Origin: Ardenticatenaceae bacterium
Lineage (GTDB): Bacteria > Chloroflexota > Anaerolineae > Promineifilales > Promineifilaceae
Direction of reading: 5' to 3'
Assembly (NCBI GenBank): GCA_011525915.1
Contig: WYBM01000068.1
Location: forward strand, 1-64,000
Length of the DNA stretch: 64,000 nt
Below the pieces are notes generated by a model. That model was not told the origin of the DNA. It searched no databases and saw nothing but the letters and a program-made list of their open reading frames with translations. Within the stretch, counting starts at the first letter, position 1. The number at the start of each line of letters is the position of its first letter. The position numbers were made by a program, and so were the translations under genes. This document shows, one piece after another, positions 17,278 through 26,345 of the stretch.

Positions 17278-19764
17278 TCAGGGGTTGGCCGGCGGCGTAA
17301 GGGTGGGTAGGGTCGGCGGTGTGGCCGTGGCTGGTTCTGTGGGTATTGCTGTGACTAAGGGGGTGAAGACGGCCGTAGGCTCTGGCTCCGTGGAAACAGT
17401 TGTAGGGGAGGGTGTGGTTTCGGCGGCGGTGGGCGTTGCTGGCAGGTAGGGCAGCCATAGGCGCTGCCCTATGCTTAAGATAGTGTTATCCAGGCAATTG
17501 GCCTGTAAAATGGCAGATACCGTGGTACCTGTGGCCGTCGCCAGCCCAAAGAAGGTATCGCCGGTTTGTGTGGTGTAAGTGACCCAATTGGCAGGCCTGG
17601 TGCAAGCCGCGGTGGCTGTGGCCGTAGCCGCTACCGTGGGGCTGGCTGTGACAGAGTTTGTGGGCGTCTGGCTGGCGGTAGGTGAAGGCCTGGCGGTGGC
17701 CGTCTGGGTGGGTGTTATCGACGGCGAAGGTGTGGCCGAAGCAGATGGTATGACGGCGGGCACGGCCGTGGTCATGACGGTAGTAGACGTAGCTGTGGCT
17801 GACGGTGTTTGGGGCACGGCTGTGGGCGTCCCAGTGGCTAAGGGGCTGATGGCAGCCGCCAGCTGCCGCCTGACCATAAAACCTGCAGCCAGCAGCAGCA
17901 AAAACCCCATCAACACCAGCACATACCACCATCGCCACCAACCGGGAGTTAAGGAAGTGGGTGTTCGTGGAGGTAAGGGTACCGTGGTTGGAGGCAGCGT
18001 GGGCTCCTCCTGAAATATCTTCTCAGCTTCAATGGCGGCATCCAGTTGGGCTAAAAAAGCTGTCATATTGACAAAGCGTTGCCCTTCATCGGTAGCCAGA
18101 CATTGGCCTATGAGTACATTGGTCTCCGGTGCCAGCCGGGTGCGGTTGGGGGTCAAAGGGGACGCTGGCGGCACATCGGCCGGCGCATAGTGAGCCAGAT
18201 TCCACAACGGCATGCTGGGCCTATGGCCAGACAGCAGTTCATAGAGCATGATGCCTAACGAATAAATATTTGACTGTACAGACACCCGTTTGCTGGAATA
18301 AAGCTCTGGCGGCACATAATCGGGTGTATTCACATGGATCTCTTGAGCATTGATGGTCGGAGGCATGGGGATTTCCAGACCAACAATGACAGGCTGATTG
18401 TCTGCCTGCAGAATGATATGCTCCGGTGTGAGTTCATTATGAACCAGCCCGGTCTGGTGAACCACATCCAATGCTTCAGCAATGGCCCGGATAAGGGCCA
18501 TACTGGCGGTGATCGGTAAACATTTATCTGGCCGTGACCATTCATGGTTTAATCTGGCAGCCAACGTTTTCCCCGGCACAAATTTATAAGCTACAAACGG
18601 CCGTTGCTCGGCTGTCTGCCCGGTGCGTGTGATAGAGGCCAGGCCAGGATGGTCTAATATGGACAGGGCCGCCAGTCGATTTTGAAACAGTTCAGCCTGG
18701 GCGGCATCACTTTCGGCCGGTTGCCTGAGAACGGTCAGAACGGCCGTAGATTCCAGCGCTTCATTGCGGGCCAGGTATCGTTGGTAAGGGCGAGACTGGT
18801 CATTGGCGAACTCACGCTGGATTTTATAGTTGTCAATTTTGATGCTGGGTAAAGCGATAAAACCAGAGGATACGGCCGTGTCAATATCAAACGGTGGTAA
18901 GTCTGGTACGTGACGTGTGATCGCCTGGCGCAAATCAACCACAAATGACACGGCATCCCCATAACGGGCTTCTGGTTCTCTGGCAATGGCTTTTAAGATA
19001 ACGGCTTCCACATCGGTTGGGATATCTGGGTTCAGCCGGCTGGGGGGCAATGGCGGTTCTGACGACTTTCGCATGATCAAATTCATGATATTTTCGCCGT
19101 CAAACGGCAGCTTTGTCGTCAACATCTTATACAACATTACCCCCAGCGCGTAAATGTCTACCCCCGGTGTCATGGAGGCTGTTTCAATTTGCTCTGGTGC
19201 CATATAAGCGGGTGTCCCTGCCCCCAGGCCACTTTGGGTGTGCAAGGATGCGCCGATAATTTTTGCCAGACCAAAATCACCCAGATACGCATGCTCACGG
19301 GTGTCCAGGATAATATTCCCCGGCTTTACATCGCGGTGAATGATGCCCTGCCTGTGTGCATAATGCAGCCCCCCCACAATAGGGGTGATCAGTTCATAGG
19401 CCTTCGATGGCGATAGTGGGTGTTGCTCTAAAGAGAGATACTCCTCCAGTGAAGGGCCATTGATGTACTGCATGACCATGTAATAGAGACCATCATCAGA
19501 CACATCAAAGTCAAAAACCTGAATAATGTTGGGGTGGATAAGGGTGGCTGTTGCCGCTGCTTCATGGCGAAACCGCTCTACAAAACCGGGGACACGGGTG
19601 TGGTGTGGGTGCAAAATTTTGACGGCGATATCACGTTGCAAGTCAGGATGACGAGATTTATAAACGTTCCCCATCGCCCCATACCCGAGCAAATTTTGCA
19701 GCTTGTAGCGGCCCACGGAAAACCCGTGTAGATTGGCAAAATTGATTGTTTCCGTTACAGGCAT
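17278..19764 (-). CDS. Transmembrane Ser/Thr protein kinase with pseudokinase and LysM domains
   Basis: 828 residues from ATG 19764, 10 bases after the FHA gene stop; a GTG at 19818 would overlap that gene. Kinase domain 1 (about 17-290) has the ATP Lys in IAVKIL, catalytic HRDVKPGN, GDFGLAK and GTPAYMAPEQ. A second kinase-like domain (about 310-560) has Arg in TVLRQ for the ATP Lys, HNELTPEH for HRD, and GLE for DFG, so it should be inactive. One membrane helix (WWYVLVLMGFLLLLAAGF) is followed by a Thr/Pro/Ala-rich stalk and a LysM-type domain (TTQTGDTFFGLA, GQRLWLPYLP). This suggests cell-wall glycan sensing coupled to a cytoplasmic kinase, with the pseudokinase as regulator. Confidence 0.93.
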   Translation of the reverse strand: MPVTETINFANLHGFSVGRYKLQNLLGYGAMGNVYKSRHPDLQRDIAVKILHPHHTRVPGFVERFRHEAAATATLIHPNIIQVFDFDVSDDGLYYMVMQYINGPSLEEYLSLEQHPLSPSKAYELITPIVGGLHYAHRQGIIHRDVKPGNIILDTREHAYLGDFGLAKIIGASLHTQSGLGAGTPAYMAPEQIETASMTPGVDIYALGVMLYKMLTTKLPFDGENIMNLIMRKSSEPPLPPSRLNPDIPTDVEAVILKAIAREPEARYGDAVSFVVDLRQAITRHVPDLPPFDIDTAVSSGFIALPSIKIDNYKIQREFANDQSRPYQRYLARNEALESTAVLTVLRQPAESDAAQAELFQNRLAALSILDHPGLASITRTGQTAEQRPFVAYKFVPGKTLAARLNHEWSRPDKCLPITASMALIRAIAEALDVVHQTGLVHNELTPEHIILQADNQPVIVGLEIPMPPTINAQEIHVNTPDYVPPELYSSKRVSVQSNIYSLGIMLYELLSGHRPSMPLWNLAHYAPADVPPASPLTPNRTRLAPETNVLIGQCLATDEGQRFVNMTAFLAQLDAAIEAEKIFQEEPTLPPTTVPLPPRTPTSLTPGWWRWWYVLVLMGFLLLLAAGFMVRRQLAAAISPLATGTPTAVPQTPSATATSTTVMTTAVPAVIPSASATPSPSITPTQTATARPSPTASQTPTNSVTASPTVAATATATAACTRPANWVTYTTQTGDTFFGLATATGTTVSAILQANCLDNTILSIGQRLWLPYLPATPTAAETTPSPTTVSTEPEPTAVFTPLVTAIPTEPATATPPTLPTLTPPANP

Positions 19765-19774
19765 AATAAGATGG

Positions 19775-20740
19775 TTACCAATCAATGACTGGTTCCAACG
19801 GGCTGGTAACCAGGACACCCAAAGCTGGCATTATTTTTTCTACGTGAGCCAATGTAACCTGTCCCCCAGGCAGGGGGTCGGTTAATATATCTATGGCTAA
19901 CTGTGCTAGATTTTCATGGGGTGTATCCTTTGCCTGGCCAATAAAATCAGGATGTGTCGCCCGCCAGGGAAGCACCCATTTTCGGACGGCCGGTAACAGT
20001 TCACTGGCCTTTGTCATATTAACCGCAATACCGGCCTCGTGCTGGGTTAAGGAATGAACGTAAATGTGTTCCGTAGTTTTACCTTGATATTCTACCTGTA
20101 CCTGATAAGCGTTCGAAAGGGCCTGTAAATAGGGTGTGATCTCACTGACAAAAAAGTATGGCGTTATCCCTTGCTCAGGGCTGGTTAAGGACCTTTTTAG
20201 AATAAATGTTGCGGTGCCTGTTTTGAGGCCAACCAGTACTTTAAGCGGCCCCAGCGATAATTGGTCGCCGTGATGCAGCTCACACAGCTGACCTGCCTCT
20301 AGCCGTTTGCGGTTTACCCAGGTGCCGTTTGTGCTGTTCAGGTCTTCTAAGGTAAAGATGCCGTTGGCAAAATTCACCCGGGCATGATGGCGTGAAATAC
20401 CTAACGTCAGGGTGCCATATTTGGTCAGGTCTATAACGTTACCGGGCGTATCGCTGCGGCCCAGAATGACCGCCTGAGGCTGAGTGAGAACGATGATTTC
20501 TTGCTGGTCGCTGACAAACAGCGCCAGGGTGTTTGCTGGCAATGAAGCCATGCGCCTTTCAAAATCAGGATGTGTTGTGGCGCCCGCTGCGGGGGTTTCG
20601 TGAACGCGGAATGTGGTAAGGGCGTGGCCTTGTGTTGAAAGAAAAGGGGTACCACAATGTTTGCATTTTGTGTTATCAGGTTCATTTTCACGTTGGCAAA
20701 ACGGGCAGTAGATGATGTTCATAATCCCGGTGTCACTCAT
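19775..20740 (-). CDS. Zinc-ribbon and FHA domain protein
   Basis: 321 residues from ATG 20740, with AAGGAGAACAA directly upstream. A four-cysteine zinc ribbon (YCPFCQRENEPDNTKCKHCG) leads into an FHA domain at about 85-165 (ILGRSD, ISRHHARV, LNSTNGTWVNRKRL), the module that reads phosphothreonine. The last 150 residues are an unassigned alpha/beta region. The gene is immediately upstream of the kinase, so it is a natural reader or substrate of it. There is no membrane segment, placing it in the cytoplasm. Confidence 0.9.
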   Translation of the reverse strand: MSDTGIMNIIYCPFCQRENEPDNTKCKHCGTPFLSTQGHALTTFRVHETPAAGATTHPDFERRMASLPANTLALFVSDQQEIIVLTQPQAVILGRSDTPGNVIDLTKYGTLTLGISRHHARVNFANGIFTLEDLNSTNGTWVNRKRLEAGQLCELHHGDQLSLGPLKVLVGLKTGTATFILKRSLTSPEQGITPYFFVSEITPYLQALSNAYQVQVEYQGKTTEHIYVHSLTQHEAGIAVNMTKASELLPAVRKWVLPWRATHPDFIGQAKDTPHENLAQLAIDILTDPLPGGQVTLAHVEKIMPALGVLVTSPLEPVIDW

Positions 20741-20755
20741 TTGTTCTCCTTCCTT

Positions 20756-22981
20756 TCAGTTCCAACGTTGGCGGTGAGCTTCAATAACATTAGGCAGGTT
20801 TTCAAATTTCTGCAACAACCAGTTTAACTGATCCAGGCTGGTGACTTCAACTTCTAAATAGACGGTGGTAATGCTGCTGGCAGTTGTTGTTTTGGCGCGG
20901 GGGCTGTTGATTTTCTGCCCGCGCAGAATATTGACAATATCTTCAATCAGGCCAGGCCGCCGGTAAGCTTTAATGATAACCGGAATAGGGAATGTTTCCG
21001 CTTCTGTCCCCCAATCTACGTCAATCAGGCGTTCTGGTTCGGTGATGTTGTCTAGCTCTTTGCAGTCCCGCCGGTGGATGGTGATGCCTTGCCCGCGGGT
21101 GATGAAGCCGATGATTGGTTCTGGCGGAATGGGCTGGCAGCAGCCGGCCATTTTGGTAGCCAGCCCTCCTAAACCCTGCACGGTAAGGCCCTTGGCGCTG
21201 CCTGGTTTGGGCAAGAGCAACGGCCGTAGTTCGTCATCTGGCTTAAGACTGGTTTGCATCAGGGCAATAGCCCCGCTGATCTGCGTGCTTTGGATGTCAC
21301 CAAACCCTACCTTGGCCAGGAATTGTTCTTCGTCTTTGTACTTTAACGCTTTGGCAATGTCTGAAATGGTGTACGTGTCGGTCAGGTTCAGCCGGCGCAG
21401 CTCCCGCTCAACCACCTCACGCCCCTGCTGAATATTTTGCGCCCGTTCTTGGTTGCGGAACCACTGCCGGATTTTGCTGCGTGTGCGGGCCCGGCCTGTA
21501 TACCCTAGCGTGGGGTTCATCCAGTCGCGGCTGGGGCCGCCTCGTTTGGCCGTAACAATTTCCACCCGATCACCCGAACGAAGTTTAACATCCAGCCCCA
21601 CCATTTTGCTGTTCACCTTGGCCCCCCGGCAGCGGTGGCCTACCTCAGTGTGAATCTGGTAGGCAAAATCAATGGGGGTAGACCCGGCCGGCAAGTCAAT
21701 AAGGTCTCCTTTGGGTGTGTAGACGTAGATGCGTTCTGCCAGGAATTCTGTTTCTAAAATGTCGGGGTCTGATTGTAAATCATCCCCCTCGCGCAGCGCT
21801 GCCAGCAGTTCACGCAGCCCCTGAATTTGCCGCTGCACAGAAGAAGCCACACGTGCGCCGTCTTCTTTATAGGCCCAATGGGCAGCCACACCACGTTCTG
21901 CCTCTTCATCCATACGTTGGCTGCGAATTTGCACTTCCAGTTTATGACCGGTTTCGGGGTCAATAACGGCTGTGTGCAATGATTGATATCCGTTGGCTTT
22001 GGGCGCGGCGATATAGTCGTCAAACTCACGTGGAATGGGTTTCCACAGGTTGTGAACTGCTCCCAAGACCAGGTAACAGAGCGTACGGTCGTGATCTTCT
22101 TTTTCCTTAACGTTCATTTGGGTATAAGTAGCCGGGTCAGACGGCCGTAAGATCACCCGCAGCGCCTGTACGTCATAAATTTCCTCAAAGCTGACGTTTT
22201 TACGCACCATTTTGCGGTGAATGGAGTAAATGTGTTTTGGCCGGCCGGTCACCTCGGCATCAATCCCCAACTCCTTGATTTTATGCCGTAATTGGGCAAT
22301 GGATCCTTCAATATAACGAGCACGTTCCGCCCGGCGGTCTGCCAGTTGGCTGGCGATCTCCTTGTATGTTTCTGGCTCCAGGTAACGGAAGGCCAGGTCT
22401 TCCATCTCCCACTTAAGCTGCCAGATGCCTAACCGGTTAGCCAACGGTGCGTAAATGTTCATAGCTTCGGCGGCAATCTCCTGGCGGCGCTCTGGGGACA
22501 ACTGGCTGGCTTTGCGCAAATCTTGCAAACAGTCGGCCATGCGAATAAGCATCACCCGGATATCACCTTCAATGATGGCTAAGATGGCGCGGCGAATCCC
22601 CTCCAGGGTACCCGCTTCTGAGTTCTGATACTTTTTATACTGCGCTCGCTCCGCATAAGCATACAAATTTAACAAACCGCTAACCAGGTTTGCTACCTCT
22701 GGGCCAAATTCACGCGTAATGGTCAGCGCATCTAACCCCGTATGGGGCAGCAGGCTGTCATGCAGCAGCCCGGCTATGATGGTTTTGATGTCTGCACCCA
22801 ACTGAACCAGGATTTGGGCGACGGCAATGTCATGGTCAATAAACATCTCACCAGATTCCCGACGACGGCCGTGATGCGCCCGCTCTGCTACTTCATAAGC
22901 TTGCCGTACGCGCTGGGCCGTACTGCCATTTGGCAAGGCTTCCAGCAGTTCATTCAGGCTGATCAACGCTACCTGAGTCAT
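20756..22981 (-). CDS. rel: RelA/SpoT-family (p)ppGpp synthetase, hydrolase motif probably inactive
   Basis: 741 residues from ATG 22981 (a GTG at 23032 would add 17). Domain order is HD, synthetase, TGS (IYVYTPKGDLIDLPAGSTP) and C-terminal zinc-finger/ACT. Synthetase motifs are intact: RPKHIYSIHRKM, DDYIAAPKANGYQSLHT and EEAERGVAAHWAYK. In the HD domain the metal ligands are kept (His50, His74-Asp75, Asp150), but the HDxxED motif of bifunctional Rel enzymes reads HDSLLP, so the catalytic Glu-Asp pair is Leu78-Pro79. Loss of this pair in known Rel proteins removes (p)ppGpp hydrolysis, so a synthetase-biased enzyme is predicted. It lies 16 bases upstream of the FHA gene. Confidence 0.93.
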   Translation of the reverse strand: MTQVALISLNELLEALPNGSTAQRVRQAYEVAERAHHGRRRESGEMFIDHDIAVAQILVQLGADIKTIIAGLLHDSLLPHTGLDALTITREFGPEVANLVSGLLNLYAYAERAQYKKYQNSEAGTLEGIRRAILAIIEGDIRVMLIRMADCLQDLRKASQLSPERRQEIAAEAMNIYAPLANRLGIWQLKWEMEDLAFRYLEPETYKEIASQLADRRAERARYIEGSIAQLRHKIKELGIDAEVTGRPKHIYSIHRKMVRKNVSFEEIYDVQALRVILRPSDPATYTQMNVKEKEDHDRTLCYLVLGAVHNLWKPIPREFDDYIAAPKANGYQSLHTAVIDPETGHKLEVQIRSQRMDEEAERGVAAHWAYKEDGARVASSVQRQIQGLRELLAALREGDDLQSDPDILETEFLAERIYVYTPKGDLIDLPAGSTPIDFAYQIHTEVGHRCRGAKVNSKMVGLDVKLRSGDRVEIVTAKRGGPSRDWMNPTLGYTGRARTRSKIRQWFRNQERAQNIQQGREVVERELRRLNLTDTYTISDIAKALKYKDEEQFLAKVGFGDIQSTQISGAIALMQTSLKPDDELRPLLLPKPGSAKGLTVQGLGGLATKMAGCCQPIPPEPIIGFITRGQGITIHRRDCKELDNITEPERLIDVDWGTEAETFPIPVIIKAYRRPGLIEDIVNILRGQKINSPRAKTTTASSITTVYLEVEVTSLDQLNWLLQKFENLPNVIEAHRQRWN

Positions 22982-22991
22982 GGTATATACC

Positions 22992-23029
22992 AAAAAAAAA
23001 CAGACGTACCCCTCGTCAGAGACGCCTGT
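22992..23029 (-). terminator. Intrinsic-terminator-like hairpin directly upstream of rel
   Basis: On the minus strand ACAGGCGT and ACGTCTGT can pair (8 bp with one G-T) and are followed by a run of nine T. The run ends about 11 bases before the rel ATG, leaving no room for another promoter. It therefore terminates upstream transcripts, or works as an attenuator in the rel leader. Confidence 0.55.
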
Positions 23030-23143
23030 CACGCTTACTAAAAATGGCAGGAAATTTTGATTGAACCAGAATCATGCCATAAACGCCAACAACCCCCTCC
23101 TATAACGCATAGGGTTAAGCGCCTACTGAAATTACCAGTATAT

Positions 23144-23162
23144 TAATCAGTATTCCTGTCAA
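23144..23162 (-). promoter_or_regulatory. Possible -35 region upstream of rel
   Basis: A perfect TTGACA (minus strand, 23157-23162) lies about 180 bases upstream of the rel ATG. Candidate -10 boxes downstream of it are poorly spaced (TATACT at 14 bases, TACTGG at 16), so this is only a weak promoter call. Confidence 0.3.
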
Positions 23163-23181
23163 AATGGTTGACGCGCCAATT

Positions 23182-23577
23182 TTACACCGCGCCATCGCCG
23201 GTGGCCTCATCAGCACCGGTGCTTTTTTCTACATCTGCACTGTTGTCAGCCGAGTCTGTGCTCTTGCCACGATCCAGCACGATGCGTGCCTGTTCTTGCA
23301 CCCGCCCTGTGGCCGATTCCACTTGCTGCCGGGTCTGGCTCATCATCTCGTTGGCCCGATCCACGTATTGGTGCGTAAAGGTGGCAGCTGTGTCCCGGTA
23401 TTGTTGAACCTGCTCTTCACCAGCATGAATAAATTGCTCACTCCTGGCCGCAATCTGGGCACGTGTTTCTTGCCCAGATTGTGGCGCCAGAATAATGGCG
23501 GTGGCGGCGCCAACCAGCCCCCCGATAACAAACCCTGCCAGAAAGGCGCCCAAATCATTTGATGTATTTTCGCTCAT
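23182..23577 (-). CDS. YtxH-like membrane-anchored protein
   Basis: 131 residues from ATG 23577 (AAGGA seven bases upstream); an upstream in-frame start would overlap the neighbouring gene. The N-terminal helix FLAGFVIGGLVGAATAIILA and the following LAPQSGQETR are the YtxH family signature. The rest is a charged amphipathic helix with a Ser/Asp/Glu/Ala-rich tail. Family members are small stress-related or gas-vesicle-associated envelope proteins. It is co-directional with the next membrane protein and with rel. Confidence 0.85.
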   Translation of the reverse strand: MSENTSNDLGAFLAGFVIGGLVGAATAIILAPQSGQETRAQIAARSEQFIHAGEEQVQQYRDTAATFTHQYVDRANEMMSQTRQQVESATGRVQEQARIVLDRGKSTDSADNSADVEKSTGADEATGDGAV

Positions 23578-23638
23578 AGTCTCATCCTTCTTTAGACTGT
23601 ACCTGGGCATCTGATGCTCAGGTGCAGCCCTGCTTTTT

Positions 23639-24139
23639 TTACTTGATGTTATTGCGGGGATCGCCAAATAATGTTTTGAATGCCCGCCGCACGCCAGCCA
23701 TATGGGCGCGGGTGCGAATGGTGGGTTGCACCAGGTTCTGGCTGAGAAAGGTGGTGGTGCCCCGCAGTGTGTTTACAGTTTCATTTGTTTTTTCCAGAAT
23801 CGGTTTGATTTCAAATTCCAGCATGTTTACCAGACGTATCATCATCACCAGCAGCAGCATGATCACAATGCCAAACAGGCAAGACTCCAGGGCCAGAACG
23901 ATGATCAATATGTCTCGCACCGCCGCGATGGTAGTGGCCTGGGTTTGTGCCAGCCAGATGGCCAGGATGACAAAACCAAACAGTAACAGCATTAAGACCA
24001 AAGCAACAATGATCATGACAGGGGTCGATGGGCCCCGCCGTGATCGAGTCTCCTCCGTGTCTGTTGGGTATGCTGGTAGATAGCTCAGCGTGCTTGATTG
24101 TGGATTTTTTGATGTTTGTTCAGGTGGTTGTGTACTCAT
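23639..24139 (-). CDS. Two-helix membrane protein, unknown function
   Basis: 166 residues from ATG 24139. A hydrophilic, Thr/Ser/Pro-rich N-terminus (about 40 residues) leads to two strong hydrophobic segments (IIVALVLMLLLFGFVILAIWL and ILIIVLALESCLFGIVIMLLLVMMI region), then a basic helical C-terminus with KTLFGDPRNNIK at the end. It resembles an uncharacterised membrane protein that is often paired with YtxH in Chloroflexota, but I state that only as an impression. The gene is 61 bases upstream of the YtxH start. Confidence 0.72.
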   Translation of the reverse strand: MSTQPPEQTSKNPQSSTLSYLPAYPTDTEETRSRRGPSTPVMIIVALVLMLLLFGFVILAIWLAQTQATTIAAVRDILIIVLALESCLFGIVIMLLLVMMIRLVNMLEFEIKPILEKTNETVNTLRGTTTFLSQNLVQPTIRTRAHMAGVRRAFKTLFGDPRNNIK

Positions 24140-24261
24140 TCTGGTATCCTAATGATTAGTATATCATTGTTGGTGGCAAGTCGCACATGGTCTTACTTAG
24201 GTCTTGTTTTCGGCACGGCCGTGGTCGTGGTAAAATGCCACTATCAGCCCACTTTTCCGTA

Positions 24262-24317
24262 ACCCGTCATCCGCAGGCCTTACGCCGATACCCTCAATCG
24301 GTTTACGGATGATGGGT
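24262..24317 (+). promoter_or_regulatory. Long leader hairpin before the Rossmann-protein gene
   Basis: ACCCGTCATCCG (24262-24273) pairs with CGGATGATGGGT (24306-24317), one G-T type mismatch, and CCGAT/ATCGG (24284-24301) forms an inner stem. It ends about 20 bases before ATG 24340, so it could control translation or protect the message. There is no T-run. Confidence 0.45.
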
Positions 24318-24339
24318 GACGAGTTGCTAGGAGGTATTC

Positions 24340-26040
24340 ATGAATCAAGACCGTTGCATTTTAGTCCTTGGTGGGGCCGGCCTGGTAGGGGCGCAAATTG
24401 TGCGTACACTCGCCCGCCAGATCGTGCCACAACGTATTGTGGTGGCCAGCCTGTTTCGTGGTGAAGTCCGCGAATTTTTGCATGACGCCCGCAAGGAGTT
24501 TCCCCATATCGAATTTGTAGGTGCCTGGGGTGACGTATTTGTGCGTGACGAGTTTATGATGGAACGGCGTCTGCGCCTGATGCAAAGCCGTGCCCGTCGT
24601 GATGAACTGTACCAGGATCTGTTTGGCCCGCTAGAAGAAGCCTATAAACGTTCCGCCCTGGTGCAACTTATCCAACAATATAAGCCTGATGTCATTGTAG
24701 ACAGCATTAACACTGCCACCGCCATCAGTTACCAGGATGTGGAGTCGTTAAGTAAAAAGACCTATGATATTTTGCAACAACTTCGCCAGATTGTGGACCA
24801 TCAGGATTTGGCGGCGTTAGATGCCCTGGGCAAAGCCATTGAGCAGAACATCAGCGCGCTGCTTATTTCCCAATCGCTGCCGCAGTTGATTCGTCATGCG
24901 CAAATGATTCACCGGGCTATGTGTGAGGTGGGTACACGCCTTTATTTAAAAATTGGCACTACGGGTACGGGGGGCATGGGCTTAAACATTCCTTACACCC
25001 ACAGTGAAGACCGGCCCAGTGCCAGGCTCATGAGCAAGACGGCCGTCGCTTTTGCCCATACAGGCCTGCTCTTCCTCATGGCCCGTACACCTGGTGGCCC
25101 CCTGGTCAAAGAACTGAAGCCGGCAGCCATGATCGGCTACCGGCGGGTGGCCTATAAAACGGTGAAGATGCGCGGACGGCCGCAATTTCGTTACCAGAGC
25201 CAGGCACAAGCCTTAAACGGTACACTGATGCTGCGGGGTGATGAGAGCCAGTATGAACGGTTGGGTAAACTGCACATGGCCGGGGTAGATACCGGCGAAA
25301 ATGGTTTTTTTGCCCGCGGCGAATTTGAGGCCATTACCCACATTAACCAGATGGAGTTTGTAACACCAGAGGAAATTGCTCAACAGGCCGTGCTGGAGAT
25401 CAAGGGCAGCAATACCGGCTATGACGTGATCGCTGGGGTGGACAGCAGCATCATTAACCCCAGCTACCGTGCGGGTGTGCTGCGCCAGACAGCGCTGGAT
25501 AAATTGGCGCGCATCGAGGAAGAAACAAACAGCCACAGCGTAGCGCTGGGCCAGCTTGGCCCCCCAGAGTTATCTAAGTTGTTATATGAGGCGTACTTGC
25601 TGAAACTGAATTACCAGACGCTGCGGGCTGTCCTGGAAGAACCAGCCACGGCCGTAGCCGAGACACTATACCACTTCATCCTGGAAAATGAAATACTGCG
25701 TACCCAAATCACGTCGATCGGGGTGCCCATTTTGGTGCCTGATGGCCAAGAGATCATCCGTGGCCCACGTCTGAACATTCCGGAAAGCATCTATCATGAA
25801 GTGCCCCTGACAGCAGAGCATATTGATGCCTGGGCCCAAAAAGGCTGGGTAGATTTACGGCCGTTGAACTTAAAGACCTGGCAAAACCGCTTCCAACGGA
25901 TGCGCCGCACCCAACATATGCTGCACACACGCGGCACATCTTCTGTGACCGTACTCACCTATCTGCCAGAGAAAATTGAGATTGGTGCTGTGGTGGCCTG
26001 GTTGTTTAATAATGATTATGAAGGTTACCGCATAAAATAG
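24340..26040 (+). CDS. Rossmann-fold NAD(P)-binding protein, unknown substrate
   Basis: 566 residues from ATG 24340, with GGAGG at 24330. The N-terminus ILVLGGAGLVGAQIVRTLA is a classic dinucleotide-binding GxGxxG-like loop, and the beta-alpha-beta continuation (VVASLFRGEV, VDSINTATA) suggests an extended SDR/epimerase-like fold. The C-terminal 300 residues (GYRRVAYKTVKMRG, GANGFFARGEFE, GWVDLRPLNLKTWQNR) match nothing I know. There is no signal peptide. It probably acts on a nucleotide or sugar-type substrate; this is only inferred from the fold. A structured hairpin precedes the start. Confidence 0.72.
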   Translation: MNQDRCILVLGGAGLVGAQIVRTLARQIVPQRIVVASLFRGEVREFLHDARKEFPHIEFVGAWGDVFVRDEFMMERRLRLMQSRARRDELYQDLFGPLEEAYKRSALVQLIQQYKPDVIVDSINTATAISYQDVESLSKKTYDILQQLRQIVDHQDLAALDALGKAIEQNISALLISQSLPQLIRHAQMIHRAMCEVGTRLYLKIGTTGTGGMGLNIPYTHSEDRPSARLMSKTAVAFAHTGLLFLMARTPGGPLVKELKPAAMIGYRRVAYKTVKMRGRPQFRYQSQAQALNGTLMLRGDESQYERLGKLHMAGVDTGENGFFARGEFEAITHINQMEFVTPEEIAQQAVLEIKGSNTGYDVIAGVDSSIINPSYRAGVLRQTALDKLARIEEETNSHSVALGQLGPPELSKLLYEAYLLKLNYQTLRAVLEEPATAVAETLYHFILENEILRTQITSIGVPILVPDGQEIIRGPRLNIPESIYHEVPLTAEHIDAWAQKGWVDLRPLNLKTWQNRFQRMRRTQHMLHTRGTSSVTVLTYLPEKIEIGAVVAWLFNNDYEGYRIK

Positions 26041-26345
26041 TGTGCATCTGTTTAGGTGGCTCAATATTCTCCTAATACCTGAACACTGGAACCCTTAAAC
26101 ACTTGCACACTTACATACTCCTGATATAAATAAGGCAAAGGCGCGAAGCGTTTGAAGTTTAAAGTAGCATTTTTGCTTTTCCAAACAGACCCACTTTTGC
26201 GCATAACCTTTATTGTAAAGAGTTACCAGGGTTTACCAAGCTGGAATTTGTTGAATAACCCTCTACCATTTACCCCAAAATTAACAAATGACATCTGGCT
26301 GCTTTATGATGAACAATCCCAGAAATGAAGTGTAAGGATTGAAAA
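26041..26345. other. Intergenic stretch with a degenerate 8-bp tandem
   Basis: No gene is seen. Bases 26083-26122 form five 8-base units (ACACTGGA, ACCCTTAA, ACACTTGC, ACACTTAC, ATACTCCT). The stretch after about 26150 is AT-rich and carries the ribosome site AAGGA before ATG 26346. Confidence 0.6.
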
